From NCBI RefSeq assembly GCF_900167465.1, contig NZ_FUWR01000010.1, positions 62,001-126,000 of the forward strand: 64,000 bases of DNA, read 5' to 3'. Position numbers and translations under genes: made by a program. This document shows, piece by piece, positions 9,770 to 17,439 of this stretch; position 1 is the first letter of the stretch; the number at the start of each line of letters is the position of its first letter. This stretch comes from Trichlorobacter thiogenes (GTDB lineage: Bacteria; Desulfobacterota; Desulfuromonadia; Geobacterales; Pseudopelobacteraceae). The notes below the pieces were generated by a model that saw nothing but the letters and a program-made list of their open reading frames with translations, was not told where the DNA came from and did no database searches.

Positions 9770-10801
9770 ATGAAGGATTTGCAGAGAAGGGATTTTATCA
9801 AAGGGATCGCTGTTTTATCAGGAGCGGCGCTCTGTGGTGTGGCTACGACGACTATTGCAAAGGCTGCTGCTCCGAAAGAAGAGTTTGTGGCGCCTCCATT
9901 TCCATGGCCATATCAGGAGATTGATCCTGAATACGTCAGAAAACTCGGCCATTTGGGGTACTACCTTGAAGAGTGTGGCGGTGGCGCTTTCTGGGCGATC
10001 ATGACTGCATTAAAAGAAAAAATCGGCTACCCCTACACCATTTTGCCTATGCCGACCAAAGAACAGTTTATCGCGCACCTTGCCAGCGGAAAGAAGGAAA
10101 GTCCCTTCGCTCCGATCTTGATGCAATATGGTGTCGGAGGGGTGGCAGGATTCGGATCTCTGTGTGGAGCGCCCAACGGGTCAGCCTCTGCGATTACACT
10201 TGTGGCGCCTTTTAAGGCTGCAGAAAAGATCATCCCACGGCTGATGCGCTACTATGAAATAGAAGCGTTCCCAACCGATAAGTCCAATGAATATGCGGTC
10301 AAGAAACAGTTTTTCCCACCAAAATATAAAAGCGAGAAATCGTTGCCACAATCGCCAAGCCATTCTGTTCTATGCCATGTAAGCGTTGGAAAATGGTGCG
10401 AAAAAGCCGGTTATGCCAGTGGGTCCAGTGAACGATCAGAACGCTGTGCACGAGTAACAGGAGATGTGGCTGCAATGGCGGTAACACTCTTGAACGCCTA
10501 CTACAAAGGAAATCTGGAAACCGCATTCCCCATGAAACTATCGCAGGAAACCGCTGGCTGCATGACCTGCCATACAAAAGGTGAAAAGTATGAAACAGGT
10601 AACTTTACCCGGGGTGAAATGGAGTGCAACAGTTGCCACACCGATATGAGCCCCCATAAGTCAAAAAATAAAATAAAAACGGCTTATGGCATGGATATCG
10701 GCACCTTGGCCGGCGCTGCAGCGGTCGGGACCGTTGCAGGTATTGGCGCCCATGCGATTAGTAAGCGCGCCAGCAAGGGGGAAAACGATGGTGAAGAATG
10801 A
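9770..10801 (+). CDS. Split-Soret-like diheme cytochrome c, Tat-exported and membrane-anchored
   Basis: The product (343 residues) begins with a twin-arginine signal (RRDFIKG) and has two CxxCH heme-binding motifs, CMTCH and CNSCH, near residues 265-290. The middle has the spaced Cys/Gly pattern of the C_GCAxxG_C_C family (EECGGGAFWAIM, GSLCGAPNGSAS, CHVSVGKWCEKAG, SERCARVTGDVA), which in Desulfovibrio defines split-Soret cytochrome c. The C-terminal Ala/Gly-rich segment (about 308-330) looks like a membrane anchor, which is not typical. GGAGGA precedes the ATG. It overlaps the next gene by 14 bases. Likely acts as a periplasmic electron carrier with the adjacent cytochrome b; partner and substrate are unknown. 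Confidence 0.72.
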   Translation: MKDLQRRDFIKGIAVLSGAALCGVATTTIAKAAAPKEEFVAPPFPWPYQEIDPEYVRKLGHLGYYLEECGGGAFWAIMTALKEKIGYPYTILPMPTKEQFIAHLASGKKESPFAPILMQYGVGGVAGFGSLCGAPNGSASAITLVAPFKAAEKIIPRLMRYYEIEAFPTDKSNEYAVKKQFFPPKYKSEKSLPQSPSHSVLCHVSVGKWCEKAGYASGSSERSERCARVTGDVAAMAVTLLNAYYKGNLETAFPMKLSQETAGCMTCHTKGEKYETGNFTRGEMECNSCHTDMSPHKSKNKIKTAYGMDIGTLAGAAAVGTVAGIGAHAISKRASKGENDGEE

Positions 10802-11453
10802 AACCATAACCGTTAAGAGACACAGTTTTCTCTACAGGATGCTGCATTGGTTGATTGTGGCAGAGGTGTTGTTGCTGTTGCTGTCAGGACTGGGAGTTAG
10901 TGACTATCTGCCGTTTGGCGTTATGAGCAGAGGGGCGGGGAGGAGCCTGCATATTGTCCTTGGTTTGGGCTGGATGGGTACGATCACGTTCTTTGTCTAC
11001 AATTTTGTGATGAGTGGCGAATATAACTGGTTTGGCGTCTCCAAGATAGGTAATGCCTTTGACTTCTTTGTGCACGAAATCAGATGTCTTGTGGGTGGTA
11101 AGAAGATTGAAAATCCGGTTGGCTATGAAGTCGATGAAAAGCGGTATGTCGAAAAGATCATGGCGACTGAAGTGCTGGCCTGGTGGGGCTGGCTGGCATT
11201 GTGGATCGCAATGGCCGTAACCGGTCTGGCCCTGCTTTTTCCCGAGAGTTTCAGTATAACAAACCGGCTGTGTCATTGGCTGTTGCCTGCCTTCAAGCAT
11301 GCCACTGCGGCAACAAGAGTCATCCATATGGTCTTGTCCATGGTGATTGTCGTGTACATCATGATTCATGCCTATGCCTCCTGGGCCTTTGGGATGGTCG
11401 GTTCAATGATTTCAGGAAATAAGGATGAGCGGATTATTGCGTCAAAAAAATAG
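10788..11453 (+). CDS. Cytochrome b561/formate dehydrogenase gamma-type membrane subunit
   Basis: Integral membrane diheme cytochrome b of 221 residues with four predicted transmembrane helices. Histidines lie at helix ends (YRMLHWLIVAEV, RSLHIVLGLGW, LCHWLLPAFKH, RVIHMVLSMVIVVYIMIHAY), as expected for b-heme ligands in the FdhI/b561 superfamily. The start is taken at ATG 10788 (MVKNETITVKRHS), since the family begins just before the first helix; the longer upstream reading is not conserved-looking and overlaps the cytochrome gene. It probably passes electrons between the quinone pool and the preceding diheme cytochrome. Confidence 0.85.
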   Translation: MVKNETITVKRHSFLYRMLHWLIVAEVLLLLLSGLGVSDYLPFGVMSRGAGRSLHIVLGLGWMGTITFFVYNFVMSGEYNWFGVSKIGNAFDFFVHEIRCLVGGKKIENPVGYEVDEKRYVEKIMATEVLAWWGWLALWIAMAVTGLALLFPESFSITNRLCHWLLPAFKHATAATRVIHMVLSMVIVVYIMIHAYASWAFGMVGSMISGNKDERIIASKK

Positions 11454-11481
11454 TGATTTCAGGTTGATATATTTTTGTCCC

Positions 11482-11512
11482 GGTCCCCTCTCCCTGCAAA
11501 GGAGGGGGGACC
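11482..11512 (+). terminator. Hairpin between cytochrome b and tatA
   Basis: GGTCCCC at 11482-11488 pairs with GGGGACC at 11506-11512, and the stem continues inward to a short loop. There is no T-run, so it may stabilise or attenuate the transcript rather than terminate it. Confidence 0.45.
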
Positions 11513-11566
11513 TTCACTCAGGGGAAAATTACAACAGATGGTTTTCTGACAGATAGGAGAAACAGC

Positions 11567-11755
11567 ATGTTTGGATTGGGAATGCCGGAACTGGCCGTGA
11601 TTGGCGGAATTATGCTGGTTATCTTTGGGCCGAGCAAGTTACCGCAACTCGCTTCTTCTTTGGGAGGCGCTATCAAGAGCTTTCGTACTGCAGCCGATGG
11701 TGGCGACAAGCAGGTTGAGTGTGGGGACTGTAAAAAACATGAGGAGAAAAAGTAA
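11567..11755 (+). CDS. tatA: Sec-independent translocase protein TatA/E
   Basis: Pore-forming component of the twin-arginine translocase (62 residues). It has the standard plan: a short N-terminus, one membrane helix (MPELAVIGGIMLVIFGPSKLP) with the FGPSKLP hinge, an amphipathic helix (LGGAIKSFRTA) and a charged tail. The tail is unusual in carrying a CGDC pair. Its position beside the Tat-dependent cytochrome suggests a dedicated TatA for this cluster; tatC is not in the window. Confidence 0.92.
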   Translation: MFGLGMPELAVIGGIMLVIFGPSKLPQLASSLGGAIKSFRTAADGGDKQVECGDCKKHEEKK

Positions 11756-11929
11756 ATGGGCAGAATGAGAGAAAATCCCCGTTACAATGTTATTTCAATG
11801 CGGGTTAGCGATGAAGAACGCAAGCATCTTGAATCGTTGGTGCGGCATACCCGTAAGTCTGTTTCAGAGCTGATGCGGGAGGCGATGGTGGAGCAGATTG
11901 AGGGGCGCGGGGGCTGTCGGGCAGCCTAG
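11756..11929 (+). CDS. Small ribbon-helix-helix (CopG-like) protein
   Basis: A 57-residue ORF starts directly after the tatA stop codon. The middle reads YNVISMRVSDEERKHLESLV followed by RKSVSELMREAM, which fits a ribbon-helix-helix DNA-binding fold (a beta strand, then two helices with a SxSELMREA turn). The close packing with tatA (GGAGAAAAAG precedes the ATG) supports real translation. It may be a local repressor; its target is unknown. No toxin gene lies beside it. Confidence 0.65.
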   Translation: MGRMRENPRYNVISMRVSDEERKHLESLVRHTRKSVSELMREAMVEQIEGRGGCRAA

Positions 11930-12093
11930 AGGAATCCTATGCCATGAACGTTTTGAGTCTAAAATGTCGTATGATCAGTTTTGACTGTGGTATGGTCCTT
12001 CCTGTGTCTTGACAGATGTAATTGTGGCCGACCGTCTGCGTGAGGCTGCAACGCTGTTCAGGCTTTCGTTAGATTGTAGAAAGAGGTGGCGAT

Positions 12094-13590
12094 ATGGGCA
12101 TGAATCGCAATCTGGCATTTTTCAGCGGGGTGACGGTTGCCTTTGTGGCGCTGGCGGCTGTTGTTGCCGGTTGGGGTATCTACAGCCTGAACAATGCCTT
12201 TGAGTCGCTTCATCGCCATGAGATCAGCACCAAGCTGCAAACCATCAATATTGCCCGTGATGTCAACTATGTCTCCCGCCTGACCCGCGACATCATGCTG
12301 GGGGCTGATTACGAAGAGGATATGGAGGAGCTTGAAGAGACAGCCGCCGACATTGACAATTCCTTTGAGGCGCTTAACCGGGCCGCCCATGACGCCGGTG
12401 ACCGCAAGCTGGTTGAACAGGCCAGACGTGACACCATGGCCTTTGTTGACAACTGCATCCAGCGGATGGAGCGGATCAGCGCTACTCCGCCCTCCCAACG
12501 TAACCGGGCCTTTGCAGCGTACAAGAAGGAGGCCACCCCGCTGGCCATGAAGTCGCGGGCAAGCTTCAGGGCCATCATCCAGAACGCCGATCTCCGGTTT
12601 GAGCTGGCGAATCAGCAGTTTTCAAAGACCATTCAGCGTACCTTCACCATCATCGCCTTGGCCGGTGCCTTGCTGACCGTATTTTTTCAACTTTCCACCA
12701 GACGCTACAAAGAACGCCGCATGGCAGAGGCGGCCCTGCGCAAAGCCCACCAGGAGCTTGAAGAGAAGATCACCGAACGTACCGCAGAACTGACGGCAAC
12801 CAATAGTTCGCTCCTGGAGAAGATTGAGGAGCTGAAAACCACGGAAAAGATCCTGCGCGAGTCACGTGACAATGCGGTACAGGCCGGAAAACTGGCGGTA
12901 TTGGGCCAGATGTCGGCCGGGATCAGCCATGAGATCAGCCAGCCGCTGACCGCCATTCATACCTTTACCGATAATGCGGTCAGTTTCCTTGAAAAGGGGC
13001 GTCTGCCAGAGGCGCTGGAAAACCTCGGGGTGATCAGCCGCATGACAGACCGGATCGCTGCCATTGTCTCGGAAATCAAGTCGTTCTCCCGCAAATCACC
13101 TGCTGAAAGGCAACGGGTCAGTATTGTTACTGCCGTCAATCATGCGGTTATGCTGGTGGAGCCGCAACGTCGTCAATTGAATGCGGTTGTTGCGGTGCAG
13201 CCGTTTCAGGAAACCCTGCAGGTCTGGGCTGACGTGGTCCGGCTTGAACAGGTGCTGGTCAATCTGTTGCGCAATGGTCTGGATGCGGTGAGCGACCAGC
13301 CGGACAAGCGGGTGACCGTGACGGTTCTGCAGCAGCAGGCAGAGGTGCTGATCATGATTCAGGACAGCGGGCCGGGCATTGCTGAGGAGGTCCTGCCGCA
13401 GCTCTTTGAATCGTTTGTAACCACCAAGCCGGTTGGCCAGGGGGTAGGGCTTGGCCTGGCCATATCCCAGATGATCATCACTGAACTTGGTGGTAGACTC
13501 ACCGCCAGGAATCCTGCTACAGGAGGGGCTGAGTTTACCATTGCGCTGGAGGAGGTCGTTGATGGACAGCCACAACAACCACCAGAATAA
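12094..13590 (+). CDS. Membrane sensor histidine kinase (DctB/NtrB-like)
   Basis: The 498-residue protein has an N-terminal TM helix (about 7-30), a periplasmic four-helix-type sensor region (about 35-175), a second TM (about 183-202) and a coiled coil with ERTAELTATNSSLLEKIEEL. A HisKA domain follows with the phospho-acceptor His in GQMSAGISHEISQPL (about residue 279). The HATPase domain shows N box VNLLRNGLDAV, G1 DSGPGIAEE and G2 GVGLGLAISQ. The next gene, its cognate sigma54 activator, overlaps it by 29 bases. The four-helix sensor does not reveal the ligand. Confidence 0.92.
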   Translation: MGMNRNLAFFSGVTVAFVALAAVVAGWGIYSLNNAFESLHRHEISTKLQTINIARDVNYVSRLTRDIMLGADYEEDMEELEETAADIDNSFEALNRAAHDAGDRKLVEQARRDTMAFVDNCIQRMERISATPPSQRNRAFAAYKKEATPLAMKSRASFRAIIQNADLRFELANQQFSKTIQRTFTIIALAGALLTVFFQLSTRRYKERRMAEAALRKAHQELEEKITERTAELTATNSSLLEKIEELKTTEKILRESRDNAVQAGKLAVLGQMSAGISHEISQPLTAIHTFTDNAVSFLEKGRLPEALENLGVISRMTDRIAAIVSEIKSFSRKSPAERQRVSIVTAVNHAVMLVEPQRRQLNAVVAVQPFQETLQVWADVVRLEQVLVNLLRNGLDAVSDQPDKRVTVTVLQQQAEVLIMIQDSGPGIAEEVLPQLFESFVTTKPVGQGVGLGLAISQMIITELGGRLTARNPATGGAEFTIALEEVVDGQPQQPPE

Positions 13591-14902
13591 TCTTCCGATT
13601 TATCTGATTGAGGATGATGAGGCGGTCCGCTGCGGGTGCGAACAGACAATTCGGTTGGCCGGTCTGACTGTCCGTTCATTTGCCGCTGCTGAGACTGCCT
13701 TGAGCGCCATGGATGATCTGCCGCCCGGCATTGTGGTCAGCGATGTCAGGCTGCCCGGTATCTCCGGTATGGAGCTGCTGGATGCAATGCGGTGTTACGA
13801 CCGTGATATTCCGGTTATCCTGATTACCGGCCACGGTGATGTCTCCATGGCGGTGCAGGCCATGCGCCAGAATGCCTATGATTTTATTGAGAAGCCGTTC
13901 CATTCAGAGCGTCTGCTGGATGTGATCAGGCGGGCCCTTGAAAAACGGCATCTGATCCTTGAACTGCGTCGGCTGCATGAGGATCTGGCTGATAGCGGCG
14001 CAATGCCGTTGATCGGGCATTCAGACGGTATCCAAAAGGTGCGTCGTTCCATCGCTGCCCTGGCCCCCACCGACGTGGATCTGCTGATCCTGGGGGAGAC
14101 CGGTAGCGGCAAAGAGGTGGTGGCCCATGCGATCCATACCAGAAGTGGTCGCAGCGGGCCGTTTGTGGCCTTAAACTGCGGGGCGCTACCTGAGACGATC
14201 TTTGAAAGCGAGATGTTCGGCCATGAGTCCGGGGCCTTTACCGGGGCGACCCAGAAGCGGATCGGCAAGATCGAGTATGCCCATGGCGGCACACTTTTTC
14301 TGGATGAGATCGAATCAATGCCGCTGCAGCTACAGGTCAAACTGCTACGGGTGCTGCAGGACCGTTGTGTCGAGCGGCTGGGCAGCAACAAATCCATCCC
14401 GGTTGATTGCCGGATTGTGGCGGCAACCAAGGTTGACCTGCAACGTCTGTCCGAGCAAGGCGGTTTCCGTGCCGACCTGTATTACCGTCTGAATGTGGTC
14501 ACGATCGAACTGCCGCCCCTCAGACAGCGTCCCGGTGACATTGCACCGTTGATGGCCTACTTCATCTCCCAGGCCTGCGCCCGTTTCAAACGTGAACCGG
14601 TGGATTGGAATGAGCAGGATCTGCTCCGGTGGCAGCAACATGACTGGCCGGGCAATGTCCGTGAACTGAAGGCCGTGGCAGAACGGCTCTGTCTTGGTGT
14701 TGGTGACAGCCTGGAACCATCCAGGATGGTTACTACCTCCCTGACATCGAAGGTGGAGCTGTACGAGCGGGGGCTGATCCGGGATGCGTTGAAGAGTTCA
14801 AAAGGAAATGTCGCAGATGCTGCAGAGCTGCTCCAGATGCCGAAGAAGACCCTGTACGATAAACTGAGTCGTCACGGGCTGGACCCGGAACAGTTCCGAT
14901 AG
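13562..14902 (+). CDS. Sigma54-dependent response regulator (NtrC/DctD type)
   Basis: Three domains in 446 residues. The receiver has Asp61 in VVSDVRLPG. The AAA+ domain has Walker A LGETGSGKE, the sigma54-contact loop ESGAFTGA near residue 224, and Walker B GGTLFLDEIE. A Fis-type helix-turn-helix lies at the C-terminus (GNVADAAELLQMPKKTLYDKLSRHG). I start at ATG 13562 because the receiver begins immediately after it. It is coupled to the kinase by a 29-base overlap. The likely target is the sigma54-type promoter at 8909, and possibly the arr operon that ends convergently downstream. Confidence 0.93.
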   Translation: MDSHNNHQNNLPIYLIEDDEAVRCGCEQTIRLAGLTVRSFAAAETALSAMDDLPPGIVVSDVRLPGISGMELLDAMRCYDRDIPVILITGHGDVSMAVQAMRQNAYDFIEKPFHSERLLDVIRRALEKRHLILELRRLHEDLADSGAMPLIGHSDGIQKVRRSIAALAPTDVDLLILGETGSGKEVVAHAIHTRSGRSGPFVALNCGALPETIFESEMFGHESGAFTGATQKRIGKIEYAHGGTLFLDEIESMPLQLQVKLLRVLQDRCVERLGSNKSIPVDCRIVAATKVDLQRLSEQGGFRADLYYRLNVVTIELPPLRQRPGDIAPLMAYFISQACARFKREPVDWNEQDLLRWQQHDWPGNVRELKAVAERLCLGVGDSLEPSRMVTTSLTSKVELYERGLIRDALKSSKGNVADAAELLQMPKKTLYDKLSRHGLDPEQFR

Positions 14903-14925
14903 GTGTTTATCCTACAAAAAGCAGT

Positions 14926-15058
14926 TCACACAACGGCGCAACGACGCAACGCAATAAAAAGCAGTGTCTTGCATAAGCGCAGTCTCTCACCAAACGGGTA
15001 AAACAGAATGTTTCTGTAACTGTTTGGTTTTCGTTGCGAGCGTTGCGGCTTTGCGTGA
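14926..15058. repeat. Palindromic element with periodic arms, GCAACG type
   Basis: The left arm (14926-14951) and the inverted right arm (15032-15058) are both built from CGCAACG units a few bases apart. Between them is a second hairpin, ACCAAAC/GTTTGGT (about 14989-15028), with ACAGAA/TTCTGT inside it. The element lies between two convergent genes (response regulator and polyferredoxin), where it could also act as a two-way terminator. It belongs to the same structural class as the elements at 22699, 40073 and 55685. Confidence 0.72.
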
Positions 15059-15077
15059 GTAACTGCCGTTTTAAAGT

Positions 15078-15983
15078 CTACAAGCTGATCGCCTGATCCA
15101 GGCAAAACTCCACACAGAGACCGCAACCGGTACAGTGATCCTGCTTAAAGGCGGGATGCTGTGCCCGGTCTGTGGTTGTCAGGGCACCGGTGGGGCAGAT
15201 GGCTGCACAGCCCTGGCAGGCGGCGCAGTCCGGGGAGAAGGTTATCTGGTGGCTAAACGGTTTGCTGACCTGTCCCTGTAGATCTGCAGATAGTTTTGAG
15301 ATGGTTTGGTTCAGTAACTCACGGCGTTGCGGCAGTCGTTTGTCTCCGTAGCTACCGTTTTGTTCAACCGGCTCTGTTGCGCTGTTCATGACAACAGCCG
15401 CTGTTTGAAACAGGGCGTTGCGGAATGAGCTGAAGAAACTACGTCGGTCAAGTTGTTCATGTTGAAGCGTTACGTTGGTGCCTGCCTCTGCCGTGATGAT
15501 CCGGCATCCCCCCTGATCCCGTTTCTGTTCGTCAAGTAGCGATACTCTTTCCTGTAGCAGCGCTACCATGCTGTTGTTGGGGCAGTCAGGGCAGCTGCCC
15601 AGATGCAGGGTAAGGTCGGTATTCAGGCGGTGGATGAGTGTCAGCAGGTGCTCATCGGAAAGCCCTCCCAGGCAGGGCAGGGTTGCGTTGGCTGATTCTG
15701 TTGTGCGGCAGCAGCCCAGTACCGGCTTGGTGACCTTGGCTAGTGCTGCCAGACAGGCTGCAAAATCATGGTTGATCTCCAGGGCACCGGAGGGACAGAC
15801 GACCGTGCAGAGCAGGCACCCTTTGCAGCGTTCCTGATCAACCGTTATCTGTTCATCAATGCTGATGGCGCCGTGCGGGCAGGCCTCAATACAACGGCGG
15901 CAGCTGCTCTCGCTGTAGCGGATCGGCAGACAGCGCGAATGATCAATCCGCAGATCGTTGCGGCCGCCGGTCTGTTCAGGCAT
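15078..15983 (-). CDS. Polyferredoxin-like protein with four [4Fe-4S] motifs in the arr operon
   Basis: Soluble iron-sulfur protein of 301 residues from the chosen start. An N-terminal two-cluster ferredoxin has SCRRCIEACPHGA and CKGCLLCTVVCPSGA; a middle section has CPDCPNNSM and other Cys; a C-terminal two-cluster ferredoxin has CAACQGCAAICPTGA and CTGCGLCVEFCLDQA. The ATG at 15983 overlaps the TorD stop by 8 bases; a start at 16061 would overlap it by 86 bases and adds a low-complexity leader. It is the last gene of the arrA-arrB-chaperone unit. It could supply electrons or take part in assembly; it is not a standard part of described arr operons. Confidence 0.78.
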   Translation of the reverse strand: MPEQTGGRNDLRIDHSRCLPIRYSESSCRRCIEACPHGAISIDEQITVDQERCKGCLLCTVVCPSGALEINHDFAACLAALAKVTKPVLGCCRTTESANATLPCLGGLSDEHLLTLIHRLNTDLTLHLGSCPDCPNNSMVALLQERVSLLDEQKRDQGGCRIITAEAGTNVTLQHEQLDRRSFFSSFRNALFQTAAVVMNSATEPVEQNGSYGDKRLPQRRELLNQTISKLSADLQGQVSKPFSHQITFSPDCAACQGCAAICPTGALTTTDRAQHPAFKQDHCTGCGLCVEFCLDQAISL

Positions 15984-16584
15984 CTTCTGTAACCGCTGCA
16001 GCACAAAAGGATGCAGTACACTGTGCAATGGCCGCGTAGAAGGGGGCCTCGCCGTCATCACTAATCGCTGCGCAGAACGGTGTCAGCCAGGGCAGCAGGA
16101 AGGTGGTAAGAAAATCCTGCTGTGCCTGAATATAGGCTGCTGCTCCGGCACTGTCTCCTGCAGTCGCCGCCTCCCGTTGCTTGAAGGCCAGATAGGAGAG
16201 GAACTCCAGCTCAACCGCAATATGGTCAGGCAGCTCCGGGAAGTCATCGGCAAGTTGTAGCCCATATTTCTGGTAGAAGGCCGCGACCCGTGCCGTAGAT
16301 GCTCCCATGACCGTCTTTGACTGGTCCAGCCAGACCGAGCCGTAGGGCGGGGCAACCAGCTTGAACGGTCCTAAAAAGAGGCGGCTGTACTCCACCAACA
16401 GCTGTTCATCGGTGCTGCTCTTCAGGTAGGCTGCAGCCTGATTGGCATGGGCCGCAGCAGCCGGGCAGCACTGATCCAGCAGATCTGCCAGGATGTCACA
16501 ACTCTGTTCCTCCCGCAGCTGTTCCGTGGGTGGATAAAAGCAGGCTGCCAGCAAACGGTAGGTGTCTTCATGCAGGGTGTTCAT
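15976..16584 (-). CDS. arrD: TorD-family chaperone, likely ArrD (arsenate reductase maturation)
   Basis: Cytoplasmic all-helical chaperone (202 residues) of the TorD family. The motifs seen are YSRLFLGPFKLVAPPYGSVWL, matching the family's F.GP...APPY/SPY region, and FPELPDHIAVELEFLSYLAF, matching the conserved EPEDHLA-type helix. It lies 72 bases after arrB in the same orientation, so its client is almost certainly the molybdenum subunit ArrA, whose Tat signal it would guard. This gene order is known for arr operons that carry an arrD. A strong hairpin separates it from arrB. Confidence 0.82.
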   Translation of the reverse strand: MNTLHEDTYRLLAACFYPPTEQLREEQSCDILADLLDQCCPAAAAHANQAAAYLKSSTDEQLLVEYSRLFLGPFKLVAPPYGSVWLDQSKTVMGASTARVAAFYQKYGLQLADDFPELPDHIAVELEFLSYLAFKQREAATAGDSAGAAAYIQAQQDFLTTFLLPWLTPFCAAISDDGEAPFYAAIAQCTASFCAAAVTEDA

Positions 16585-16600
16585 GGATACTCCGATACAG

Positions 16601-16631
16601 ACGGGGGATGGAAAACCGCTCCATCCCCCGT
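16601..16631 (-). terminator. Intercistronic hairpin between arrB and the chaperone gene
   Basis: An 11-bp perfect stem (ACGGGGGATGG with CCATCCCCCGT) with a 9-base loop lies between the arrB stop and the TorD-like start. There is no T-run on either side. It probably lowers expression of the downstream chaperone and ferredoxin genes or protects the arrAB transcript end. Confidence 0.5.
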
Positions 16632-16656
16632 GATTCAGCGTGCGAATGTAGCGCTA

Positions 16657-17421
16657 TCAAGCCTTCTTTTTGGTGTCAAATGACCTGATGTAGGCCACAT
16701 TGGGCTTGGTCTTCTTCTCTTCCTTTAGCCGCATCGGCTTGTGCTTCCTCAACGCCTGGGCCGGTGCGCTGGTTGCATCGTTCAGATCGCCAAAGATGCG
16801 GGCCTTTGAGGGACAGGCAGCTACGCAGTAGGGCTGCTCTCCCTTTTTTACCCGGTGCTCGCAGAAGATGCACTTTTCCGTTACCCCTGCCTTGCGGACG
16901 CTGGCGTAGTCAGGGTGCTGGTAATTGTGCTTATGGGGAGGGATAGCGCCGGCTGCCTTGGCCGTCTCTGCGCCGGAGGCGGTACAGCCCTTGATTATTT
17001 CGCTGCTGTCCTGTGAAGCCGGGTGAGCTTCAGCCATGTTGGCGCTGATGACGCTGTACTGAGCCTTTTCCTTGGTTATATCCGATACGCTGTAAGGACA
17101 GGCCTTCTGGCAACGCAGACAGCCGATGCAGCGCTCATCATTATGCATGGTGATGCCATCCGGTGTCTTGAACATAGCCTTGGGCTTTACCGGGCAGGCC
17201 TTGACACAGGGGGCGTCGCTGCAGTGGTTGCAGAGCACCGGGATGGTGCGGTAGGACGCATTGGGGAATTTTCCCTCTTCCTGATAGATAAAATCAGCCC
17301 AGTTAAAGCTCTGCCCATCGGCACGGCCCTGGGTGTTGTTTTCGGTCTTGCAGGCCAGGGCGCAGGCGCCACAGCCGACACACTTCTGCAGGTCTATGAC
17401 CATTCCATATTGTTTTGCCAT
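16657..17421 (-). CDS. arrB: Respiratory arsenate reductase iron-sulfur subunit ArrB
   Basis: Electron-transfer subunit with four [4Fe-4S] clusters (254 residues) that passes electrons to ArrA in the periplasm. Cysteine groups seen in order are CVGCGACALAC (residues 14-24), CNHCSDAPCVKACP, CIGCLRCQKACP and CIFCEHRVKKGEQPYCVAACP, the standard DmsB/PhsB/ArrB layout. There is no signal peptide, so it is expected to be carried out with ArrA by the Tat system. It lies 18 bases downstream of arrA. The family is sure; the ArrB name depends on the ArrA identification. No ArrC-type membrane anchor follows. Confidence 0.87.
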   Translation of the reverse strand: MAKQYGMVIDLQKCVGCGACALACKTENNTQGRADGQSFNWADFIYQEEGKFPNASYRTIPVLCNHCSDAPCVKACPVKPKAMFKTPDGITMHNDERCIGCLRCQKACPYSVSDITKEKAQYSVISANMAEAHPASQDSSEIIKGCTASGAETAKAAGAIPPHKHNYQHPDYASVRKAGVTEKCIFCEHRVKKGEQPYCVAACPSKARIFGDLNDATSAPAQALRKHKPMRLKEEKKTKPNVAYIRSFDTKKKA

Positions 17422-17439
17422 CTGTTAATCCCCCCTTTC

